From: Marivivens geojensis
GTDB taxonomy: Bacteria; Pseudomonadota; Alphaproteobacteria; Rhodobacterales; Rhodobacteraceae
Length of the DNA: 64,000 bases
Assembly (NCBI RefSeq): GCF_023540835.1
Contig: NZ_JALKCU010000001.1
Span: forward strand, 372,001 to 436,000
Direction: 5' to 3'
The translations under genes and the position numbers were made by a program. Positions 35,014 to 42,106 of this stretch are shown piece after piece; the stretch's first letter is position 1, and each line of letters starts with the position of its first letter. The notes below the pieces were generated by a model. It was not told the origin of the DNA. It did no database searches and was given only the letters and a program-made list of their open reading frames with translations.

Positions 35014-36048
35014 TCATGCCTGGCCTCCCACTTTTTCCTGACGGAATTCTGTGCCGTCGATCCACATTCGATGGAGAAGAACGGCGAGTTTACGGGCGAC
35101 GGCCACAACGGCTCGACGCCGACCTTTGGTGCGCATTAGGCGCATGCCCCATGACTTGATCTGCGATCCGGCCATCGTTCGCATGAGCAACGCATTTGCA
35201 GCAGCGTAAAGCGTCGCTCGGACATTCTGATCACCGGCCTTGGAGATACGACCTGGGTTGTCATGTTCGCCGGACTGGTATCGCCTCGGCGTGAGGCCAA
35301 AGTGCGCGGCTACTGTGCGAGAGCGTTTGAACCGATTGGGGTCATCGACCGCTGCTTTGAATGTGAGAGCCGCGATCGGGCCCACACCAGGCACCGTCAT
35401 CATCCGCATACAGACCTCGTCTTGCGACGCCGCATGCTTCACCCGTCGATCCAGTTCAAGATAATGCTGGAATAGGACGGCACGTGCATCGAGCAACGGA
35501 ATGACCGCGTGCGCGAGAACTTCATCCATCTCGATCATGGGCCTAACGAGATCGTCGAAGCTACCGTGCTTAACGGTCCGGGGAAGGCGAACACCAAATA
35601 TCTTCAGCAAACCACGCACTTCGTTTGCCAAGTCCATTGTTTTCTTCAACAAGGCCTTTCTGGTGCTCAGAAGAGCCCGTAGCCCGTGCGCCTCCCGGCT
35701 CTTCATATGCACCGGGCTGAACCAACCCGTCCGCAAAATCTGCGCAATGCCTTTCGCGTCCGTCTTGTCAGTCTTATTCCGCATCGCTGAAAGTGCAGCA
35801 CTGACCTGGCGAGCCTCCATGCACACGATCTCGAAGCCTTTGTCTTGCAGGCCGAAGAAAAGGTACTGGCTCAGCGCACCAGCCTCAAAGCCGATCCGCA
35901 CTATCGGGTGGCCGAACGCGTTCAGGCAATTGGCGATTTCATCGACCTCACACGGGAGCTCTCGCTCCATGCAAACCTTGCCACGACCGTCCACAATGCA
36001 AAGCGCGCAAGACCGAAGCGACACATCCAAACCAACGAAGTATTCCAT
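35014..36048 (-). CDS. IS110-family transposase
   Basis: A 344-residue DEDD transposase, full length for the family. The N-terminal RuvC-like domain shows FVGLDVSLRSCALC, GFEAGALSQYLF and KTDKTDAKGIAQ; the C-terminal transposase_20 domain shows MTVPGVGPIAALTF and HFGLTPRRYQSGE with the family's serine. IS110 elements lack ordinary inverted repeats and, as recently shown for IS621, carry a bridge RNA in a flanking non-coding end. The likely non-coding flanks are 36049-36130 and 34900-35013. The frame looks intact. The start at 36048 is preferred as the family begins there. Confidence 0.92.
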   Translation of the reverse strand: MEYFVGLDVSLRSCALCIVDGRGKVCMERELPCEVDEIANCLNAFGHPIVRIGFEAGALSQYLFFGLQDKGFEIVCMEARQVSAALSAMRNKTDKTDAKGIAQILRTGWFSPVHMKSREAHGLRALLSTRKALLKKTMDLANEVRGLLKIFGVRLPRTVKHGSFDDLVRPMIEMDEVLAHAVIPLLDARAVLFQHYLELDRRVKHAASQDEVCMRMMTVPGVGPIAALTFKAAVDDPNRFKRSRTVAAHFGLTPRRYQSGEHDNPGRISKAGDQNVRATLYAAANALLMRTMAGSQIKSWGMRLMRTKGRRRAVVAVARKLAVLLHRMWIDGTEFRQEKVGGQA

Positions 36049-36140
36049 TTTCTGTCTCCCTCTTCTCACAGCAATGCTGCGATCTTAACGGGAGCTCGAC
36101 CTTTGAGTAGGGTCAGCCCAATTACGCATGCTCTCCGCCC

Positions 36141-36323
36141 TTACCCCCCAAAAAACACCACCTCTTCCTGCGTCTCCCAACTCGCCGTCACGATATCCGT
36201 CATTTCGCGTATGGTGATGCTCTGAACCTCTCGCACATCGGCTAATTTCTCCAGAACGCTGGGCATAATGGCGGCCACCGGTAAATAGCAGCGGGTTTCA
36301 CGTTTCCGAGACCTAATGAGCAT
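36141..36323 (-). pseudogene. Short C-terminal gene remnant
   Basis: A 60-residue frame ending ...ASWETQEEVVFFGG that has a protein-like second half (LEKLADVREVQSITIREMTD) but no clear start signal. I do not recognise the family. It lies just upstream of the IS110 transposase and may be the tail of a gene broken by rearrangement. It could also be a chance frame. Confidence 0.3.
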
Positions 36324-36669
36324 ATCAGCTTGGCATCACTCTGCTTGTATGGCTTGGTGCGCGATTATTTCAGTAGTACTTTCTTAACCTAGGCCGCACA
36401 TTCATCGTAACAGATCGGTGGAAGCTGTCGTTACGTTTTGAAAAATCAAACGTGAAAACATCGTATCCTGCCGAACCGCCAGTCGCCAGCGTCACCACGT
36501 TCAAAAGTGTTTCCGTTAGCGGCTCTCTCGACGAATCTATTCATCCAACCTTCCCCAGGTTTGATGGCATTTTGCATGAGCGCTTCTAGCTCAAGTGTAT
36601 CTAGATAAGTATCTAGAGTGATGTTTATTTAAGATTTATATTTAATATCAAATATTTGGTTTGATATTA
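36324..36669. other. Spacer before tRNA-Ser
   Basis: About 350 AT-richer bases between the accessory region and the tRNA gene. No open frame of note. I looked for a second copy of the tRNA-Ser 3' end here and in the nearby accessory DNA and found none. Confidence 0.4.
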
Positions 36670-36759
36670 TGGCGGAGACGAAGGGATTCGAACCCTCGAG
36701 ACGATTCCTCGCCTACTCCCTTAGCAGGGGAGCGCCTTCGACCACTCGGCCACGTCTCC
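36670..36759 (-). tRNA. tRNA-Ser(GCT)
   Basis: On the minus strand the sequence folds as a class II tRNA: acceptor GGAGACG pairing with CGTCTCC, G discriminator, encoded CCA, D-arm GGCCGAGTGGTCGAAGGC, anticodon loop CTGCTAA giving anticodon GCT (Ser codons AGC/AGU), a long variable arm and T-arm GGGTTCGAATCCC. The 3' end faces the accessory DNA to the left, a classic side for island integration. Confidence 0.95.
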
Positions 36760-36889
36760 GTCGACCCGTTTAGCGAGGGCTTTGACGGAAAACAAGGCAC
36801 CTCTGGCAGAAAGTTTTCGCGGCTGAATTGGTTAAGACATCTTGCGTATAGCTTAAAAGAACATATCATGAACAAAAATGTATGCCGCC

Positions 36890-37558
36890 ATGTATTCGAT
36901 CACCCTCCCATTTTCTGGAACGGCCATAGCATGGCGTCGGATTGCACGGCGCTTGCTGTCGGCGCGTATAGCACCTGAATTTGTTGAGTGGTCGGTTGGG
37001 GCGACGGAAATGGTGCCGACCTTGCCTGACGAGCGTTACAAGGCTCGGGTGCCCGAACGTTTTGTCATTTTGACTGAAACCGCCGTGTGGCATTCGGATC
37101 CAGCGAAGTTTGACCTGCTGTATCGTTTAGCGTGGCGGTTGCGTCTTCAGCCGTCGCTGGTCGGAGATCGTTGCGACACGGATGTCCTGCGGCTTCTCGA
37201 AATGGAAAATGATGTATTGAGAGCACATCGGAAATTGGGCCGCGATCTTCGTTTGCATGAGGTGGGGCGACAGGCTGGGCGGCGTATCTTTGCTGGGTGG
37301 TGCGATGTACCTCATGATCCCTTGGAATTAGCGCTGCCAAAGTATCAGCGTCAGTTTTCTGAATTTGATTGGGTTATCTACACACCCCAGCGGATGGTTC
37401 GCTGCACACAGGGCGAGGTCTCAATAGCGCCGTCGCCAGAGCGGCCAGAGTTGTCGCGCGATATGCTTCATACTGACTGGTATGAATGGTTAAGGGCGCA
37501 GGTTTGCCCTACGCCCTCAAACGATAGAACCGAATTTTCGGCCGTTATTAAGTGTTGA
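36890..37558 (+). CDS. DUF4130 protein, probably truncated UdgX fusion
   Basis: A 222-residue protein matching the N-terminal domain (DUF4130 / TIGR03915-like) that normally precedes a UdgX-type uracil-DNA glycosylase in alphaproteobacteria. Visible family marks are ITLPFSGTAIAWRRIARRLL at the start, FDLLYRLAWRL, DRCDTDVLRLLEME and FDWVIYTPQRM. The family helix with an R-H-K set is present only loosely (RAHRKLGRDLRLHEV). Full fusions are about 480 residues; here the C-terminal glycosylase is missing and the last 25 residues look unrelated. The gene ends inside the 3' end of the convergent ychF (11-base overlap). Likely a truncated gene, perhaps non-functional. Confidence 0.65.
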   Translation: MYSITLPFSGTAIAWRRIARRLLSARIAPEFVEWSVGATEMVPTLPDERYKARVPERFVILTETAVWHSDPAKFDLLYRLAWRLRLQPSLVGDRCDTDVLRLLEMENDVLRAHRKLGRDLRLHEVGRQAGRRIFAGWCDVPHDPLELALPKYQRQFSEFDWVIYTPQRMVRCTQGEVSIAPSPERPELSRDMLHTDWYEWLRAQVCPTPSNDRTEFSAVIKC

Positions 37559-38645
37559 AGAGGAAGTGCATCACGTCGCCGTCTTGGACGATGTATGCCT
37601 TGCCTTCCGCACGCATTTTACCAGCTTCTTTAGCGCCAGTTTCACCCTTGAATTGGATGTAGTCATTGAACGCGATGGTTTCAGCGCGGATGAAGCCGCG
37701 TTCAAAGTCGCCATGGATCACGCCAGCAGCAGCGGGAGCGCCCGTGCCTTCTTTGATAGTCCAGGCGCGTGCTTCTTTCGGACCAACGGTAAAGTAGGTC
37801 TGCAGGTGAAGCAGTTCATAGCCAGCACGGATGAGGCGGTCGAGGCCTGCTTCGGTGAGGCCCAGTTCGGAGAGGAACATTTCCTGCTCTTCGTCGTCGA
37901 GTTGGCTGATCTCTTCTTCGATGCGCGCAGAAATAACGACGTGGCTGTTGCCCTGAGCCGCTGCCATTTCAGCAACGCGAGCCGATTGGCTATTGCCTGC
38001 GCCAGCAGATGTTTCCTCGACGTTGCAAACATAAAGGACAGGTTTGGTCGACAGCAGTTGCAGCATCTTCCACTGTTTCTGGTCATCCTCTGAGATTTCA
38101 ACTGTGCGGGCGGGTTTGCCTGCTTCAATCGCGTCCTTCGCAAGTTTAAGGAGCCGCTCTTGTTCTACAGCTTCTTTGTCGCCACCGCGGACCTTGCGGA
38201 CGATGTTTTGTAGACGACGTTCGATCGACTCGAGATCGGCAAGCATCAACTCCATCTCGATGGTCTCTGCGTCAGCGACAGGGTCCACGCGGCCTTCAAC
38301 GTGCGTGATGTCATCGTCTTCGAAGCAACGCAGCACGTGGGCGATAGCGTCACATTCGCGGATGTTGGCGAGGAACTGGTTACCAAGACCTTCGCCTTTG
38401 GAAGCGCCTTTAACGAGGCCTGCGATGTCAACGAATGTCATCCGAGTCGGGATGATCTGTTTAGACCCAGCGATTTCGGCCAGAGCATCAAGGCGCTGGT
38501 CCGGAACAGCCACTTCGCCGACGTTCGGTTCGATGGTGCAGAAGGGAAAGTTTGCAGCCTGTGCCGCTGCCGTTTTGGTCAGCGCGTTAAACAGGGTCGA
38601 TTTACCGACGTTCGGCAGACCCACGATACCCATCTTGAATCCCAT
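37548..38645 (-). CDS. ychF: Ribosome-binding ATPase YchF
   Basis: A 365-residue OBG-family P-loop protein, the usual length. Motifs: G1 GLPNVGKSTLFNAL, G3 DIAGLVKGAS, and an NVEE in place of the NKxD specificity motif, which explains the ATP preference of this family. A coiled coil lies at about 130-200 and a C-terminal TGS-like domain with AWTIKEGTGAP follows. It binds ribosomes and takes part in translation and oxidative-stress responses. Transcribed alone; a hairpin repeat lies upstream at 38705-38752. Confidence 0.97.
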   Translation of the reverse strand: MGFKMGIVGLPNVGKSTLFNALTKTAAAQAANFPFCTIEPNVGEVAVPDQRLDALAEIAGSKQIIPTRMTFVDIAGLVKGASKGEGLGNQFLANIRECDAIAHVLRCFEDDDITHVEGRVDPVADAETIEMELMLADLESIERRLQNIVRKVRGGDKEAVEQERLLKLAKDAIEAGKPARTVEISEDDQKQWKMLQLLSTKPVLYVCNVEETSAGAGNSQSARVAEMAAAQGNSHVVISARIEEEISQLDDEEQEMFLSELGLTEAGLDRLIRAGYELLHLQTYFTVGPKEARAWTIKEGTGAPAAAGVIHGDFERGFIRAETIAFNDYIQFKGETGAKEAGKMRAEGKAYIVQDGDVMHFLFNT

Positions 38646-38704
38646 CGGACCCTCCTGAAATTGCTCGAATGGCTTCTAGGCTGCAAGGCGCTTCTACGCA
38701 AGCG

Positions 38705-38752
38705 TCGCTGGGGGCATTGCCCCCAGACCCCCAGGATATTTGGGGCACAAAG
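38705..38752 (+). repeat. Rhodobacteraceae-type dispersed hairpin repeat
   Basis: CTGGGGGC-ATT-GCCCCCAG (38708-38726) is a perfect eight-base hairpin, followed by ACCCCCAGGATATTTGGGGC. From memory, a hairpin-plus-CCCCC(A/G)GGATATTT unit is scattered through intergenic regions of many Rhodobacteraceae genomes. It lies between ychF and the ZIP gene. It may act as a terminator or be a non-autonomous repeat. Confidence 0.65.
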
Positions 38753-38869
38753 GCAGTATTGTGTGTTTTAATCGTATGCGAGGGCTGTGCGGCATCCTTT
38801 TGCACTTATTGGACCATCATGTCGGAGCCTCGGGAGCGCAGTAAGGGCGACGTAGGAATGCTCGTTTCT

Positions 38870-39640
38870 TTATCCCAGAGTAACGTCGAGGATCATCATC
38901 AAGATCAGACCGAAAAGAAGACCCGTCGTTGCGCGGTTCTGGTGCCCGTTGCGGTGCGTTTCTGGAAGGATTTCGTGGCTGATGATGTAGAGCATTGCAC
39001 CTGCGGAGAACGTCAGCCCTATCGGGAGGATTTCGTGGGTAACGGAAACTGCGCTCGCGCCAATCAGCGCACCAATGGGTTCGACCATGCCTGTGAGGGC
39101 AGCCACTAGGAAAGATTTCCATCGCGAATAGCCGCGCCCGATGAGCGCAACGGCAACAGCCAGACCTTCGGGCATATCTTGGAGCGAGATACCTGTCATA
39201 ACCGATATGCCGCTGGTGGTCCCGTCACCAAAGGCTACGCCAATCGACATGCCTTCTGGGAAGTTGTGGATGGTGATAGCAATCACGAAGAGCCAGATGC
39301 GTCCCATCGCAGCAGCGTCAGCGCCTTCTTGCCCTGTGATGAAATGTTCATGGGGCAACGACGAGTTCAGCCAAGCGACAAATCCAGCGCCAAGGGCGAT
39401 CCCAATGCCAGCGATCAGGGAGGCTATCAAAGTAGAGCCATATTGCAATGTCGCAATATCAATACCAGGCAAAATCAAGGAGAAGTAGGATGCAGAGAGC
39501 ATCACGCCTGCTGCGAAACCTAACAGCGTGTCGCTGGCGCGTTGGCTAAGCGTCTTCCCAATTAACACTGGAACAGCGCCCAAGGCCGTAGCAATGCCTG
39601 CGACCAGACCGCCAAGTGTGCCGTTGAGAATGGTTTCCAT
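38870..39640 (-). CDS. ZIP-family metal transporter (GufA/ZupT-like)
   Basis: A 256-residue membrane protein with about eight segments. The two metal-site helices are clear: TIHNFPEGMSIGVAFG and LQDMPEGLAVAVALIG. These motifs place it in the GufA branch of the ZIP family, importing zinc or a similar divalent metal. The start at 39640 is chosen where the protein family begins (METILNG); an in-frame ATG 54 bases upstream would add an unconvincing tail. It is divergent from rplY and appears to be a single-gene unit. Confidence 0.88.
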   Translation of the reverse strand: METILNGTLGGLVAGIATALGAVPVLIGKTLSQRASDTLLGFAAGVMLSASYFSLILPGIDIATLQYGSTLIASLIAGIGIALGAGFVAWLNSSLPHEHFITGQEGADAAAMGRIWLFVIAITIHNFPEGMSIGVAFGDGTTSGISVMTGISLQDMPEGLAVAVALIGRGYSRWKSFLVAALTGMVEPIGALIGASAVSVTHEILPIGLTFSAGAMLYIISHEILPETHRNGHQNRATTGLLFGLILMMILDVTLG

Positions 39641-39829
39641 AAATGCGCTCCCAGAGTTTGGGCGCATTAGATTTAGAATCATTTTAAATAGCAAGATAAT
39701 CTAGGGTAGTTTCTCTTCACTAAAGAGGGATTTTCACCTTTCCAAAAAGGGGATTCGCGTGTAAGAGCGCGACTTCATCGGGTCGCACACCCTTGGAGGG
39801 CGGCCCCTCATCTTATGGAGATTATCAAG

Positions 39830-40447
39830 ATGGCACGTGAGATTCCTGATCTTATCGCCACGGAACGTACGGGGACAGGCAAGGGGGCCGCTCGTCAAGC
39901 TCGCCGTGATGGGCTCGTTCCGGGTATCGTTTATGGTGGTGGACAAGATCCGCTTCCGCTGAACTTCAACTACAACAAACTGCTTCAGAAACTGAAGCAG
40001 GGCCGTTTCATGTCCACCCTGTTCAACCTCAAAGTTGAAGGTCAGGAAGATGTACGTGTGATCTGCCGTGGCGTTCAGCGCGATGTTGTAAAAGACCTGC
40101 CGACTCACATCGACTTCATGCGCCTGAAGCGTACAAGCCGTGTGAACCTGTTCGTGCATGTCGAGTTCGAAAACCACAAAGCTGCACCGGGCATCAAAAA
40201 AGGCGGCGTTCTGACCGTTGTTCGTCCGGAAGTCGAGCTGAGCGTTATCGCTGGCGACATTCCTGAGCAGATCGTTGTTGACCTGACCGGCCGTGAAATC
40301 GGCGATGTGATCCACATCTCTGACGTTACCCTGCCGGAAGGCGTTTCGCCGACCATCGACCGTGACTTCGTTATTGCGAACATCTCGGCTCCGTCGGGTC
40401 TGCGCTCGGCTGGTGTTGACGAAGACGAAGAGGGTGCAGAAGACTAA
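39830..40447 (+). CDS. rplY: 50S ribosomal protein L25 with Ctc extension
   Basis: A 205-residue L25 of the long TL5/Ctc type: the N-terminal 5S rRNA-binding domain (about 1-95; [21 protein letters not shown]) and the C-terminal beta domain with a [18 protein letters not shown] stretch, then an acidic tail. The start at 39830 has GGAG 9 bases upstream; an in-frame ATG 15 bases earlier is less well placed. It ends 26 bases before a strong terminator, so it is probably monocistronic. Confidence 0.95.
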   Translation: MAREIPDLIATERTGTGKGAARQARRDGLVPGIVYGGGQDPLPLNFNYNKLLQKLKQGRFMSTLFNLKVEGQEDVRVICRGVQRDVVKDLPTHIDFMRLKRTSRVNLFVHVEFENHKAAPGIKKGGVLTVVRPEVELSVIAGDIPEQIVVDLTGREIGDVIHISDVTLPEGVSPTIDRDFVIANISAPSGLRSAGVDEDEEGAED

Positions 40448-40473
40448 TCCTCTTCTTCACCACAGAATTAAGG

Positions 40474-40503
40474 AAACGGGGTCCATCGGGCCCCGTTTTC
40501 TTT
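40474..40503 (+). terminator. Rho-independent terminator of rplY
   Basis: AAACGGGG (40474-40481) pairs with CCCCGTTT (40491-40498) around a 9-base loop, followed by TTCTTTTG. It may also act in the other direction for pssA, which converges on it. Confidence 0.85.
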
Positions 40504-40543
40504 TGTTACTCAGAGCAATGTTGGGATTGTTCCGCGGCTGGCT

Positions 40544-41305
40544 TTAGGACTGAGCGAACAGATTGCCGCGCGCCTTCACAATGCTAACAAGCAAGATGAA
40601 GATGTAGATCACGTTCACGGAGACAAGCAGTAGCCAAGGGCGGAAAAACACGAGGCCCACGACGAGCAGAGTAAGCACGAGCACGACACGGGAGAGGCTT
40701 CGTGGAATTCGGACGGCCTTGAGGGACAGCGTCCTCATTGTTGAGATCATAAGAACGCCAACAAATCCGAGCCAAATCGCTACGATCATTGGGATCAAGT
40801 GGGCGTCGAAATAACCACCGAAAACAAGAAATGCAGGCATCAGAGCGAGCATCGCGCCACCTGGTGACGGGACACCTACAAAGTGGGGCGTTTCACTGTC
40901 ATCCGTCTTTGGCTTGTCCTTCATTACGTTGAAGCGAGCGAGACGTAGGCAGGCAGCACCTGCGTAGACCAGAGCGAAAATCCAGCCGAGGCCGCCAAGC
41001 GAGCTCAGGAAAAACTGGTAAATCAAGATCGACGGAGCGACGCCAAAGCACACAAAATCCGAGAGCGAGTCGAGTTCGCCGCCCAATTCCGACGTTGAAT
41101 TGAGCCGACGCGCCATGAGGCCATCAAGGCCATCCATCACAGCAGCGAGCATGATCAGAAACGTGGCGAGCATGAAACGTTCGTCGACGGCAAAACGGAT
41201 GGACGTAAGGCCCAAGCACATTCCCGTTAGGGTCACCATATTGGGGACCATTTGGACGAAAGGAACGCGGCCTTTGGTGTCCCGATTGTTTTCTTGCTCG
41301 GTCAT
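40544..41305 (-). CDS. pssA: CDP-diacylglycerol-serine O-phosphatidyltransferase
   Basis: A 253-residue membrane enzyme that makes phosphatidylserine from CDP-diacylglycerol and serine. The CDP-alcohol phosphatidyltransferase motif is visible as DGLDGLMARRL followed by GGELDSLSD, with the conserved aspartates and arginine. About seven hydrophobic segments, the type found in Bacillus and alphaproteobacteria rather than the E. coli type. It starts 8 bases after psd, so the two steps of phosphatidylethanolamine synthesis are co-transcribed. Confidence 0.95.
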   Translation of the reverse strand: MTEQENNRDTKGRVPFVQMVPNMVTLTGMCLGLTSIRFAVDERFMLATFLIMLAAVMDGLDGLMARRLNSTSELGGELDSLSDFVCFGVAPSILIYQFFLSSLGGLGWIFALVYAGAACLRLARFNVMKDKPKTDDSETPHFVGVPSPGGAMLALMPAFLVFGGYFDAHLIPMIVAIWLGFVGVLMISTMRTLSLKAVRIPRSLSRVVLVLTLLVVGLVFFRPWLLLVSVNVIYIFILLVSIVKARGNLFAQS

Positions 41306-41313
41306 GAGATGCC

Positions 41314-41994
41314 TCAGGCTTGGGGCGCTTCGCCCAAATCTGCAATAACAGTTTCGCCAGCGATCATCGTCTGGCCTATCGATACCATCGGCTTTGCGCC
41401 CTCAGGAAGATAGATATCCAGACGAGAGCCGAAACGGATCAGACCAAAACGTTCACCAATGCCAATCTCTTGGCCTTCTTTGGACCAGCAAAGAATACGA
41501 CGCGCGACGAGACCTGCGATCTGAACGGTGCCAAATTTGCGACCATCGGGAAGTTCGATGGTGATGCCATTGCGCTCGTTGTCCTCAGACGCTTTGTCGA
41601 GCGACGCGTTAAGGAATTTACCTGGGCGATAGGCGACCGCGGTGATTGTTCCTGCCGCAGGTGCGCGGTTCACATGACAGTTAAACACTGACATGAACAC
41701 GGAAATGCGGGTCATCGCTGCGTCGCCGAGTCCTAGCTCTGCGGGCGGGACAGCAGGTTCCAGCAGCGACACGACGCCGTCTGCTGGGGATACCATAATG
41801 CCCTTACGATCAGGCGTGACGCGTACGGGATCGCGGAAGAAGTAATAGACCCAAACCGTCAGGCCGACGCCGACCCAGCCAAGCGGTTCCCAGAGTAGGA
41901 ACAGCAGAACCGTGATCGCTGCAGCGATTGCAACAAACTTGCGCCCTTCGGGGTGCATGGGTTTCACAAAGGTCGACAGCATCGAGACAGACAT
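41314..41994 (-). CDS. psd: Phosphatidylserine decarboxylase (short type)
   Basis: A 226-residue PSD of the short, alphaproteobacterial type. It converts phosphatidylserine to phosphatidylethanolamine. The N-terminus has hydrophobic segments; the maturation site is the GS in [12 protein letters not shown] near the C-terminus, where self-cleavage makes the pyruvoyl group. Other family marks are [13 protein letters not shown] and NERNGITIE. It is followed at once by pssA. Confidence 0.94.
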   Translation of the reverse strand: MSVSMLSTFVKPMHPEGRKFVAIAAAITVLLFLLWEPLGWVGVGLTVWVYYFFRDPVRVTPDRKGIMVSPADGVVSLLEPAVPPAELGLGDAAMTRISVFMSVFNCHVNRAPAAGTITAVAYRPGKFLNASLDKASEDNERNGITIELPDGRKFGTVQIAGLVARRILCWSKEGQEIGIGERFGLIRFGSRLDIYLPEGAKPMVSIGQTMIAGETVIADLGEAPQA

Positions 41995-42106
41995 CAGAGC
42001 ACCATTTTTCGAATGAGTTGGGTCTCTTTAGCCGTGTGGTCGCGCCAAGAAAACCTCTCCTGAGGTGATCGTAGACATATGATCACGAAAAGAGAGGCCT
42101 ATTTTC

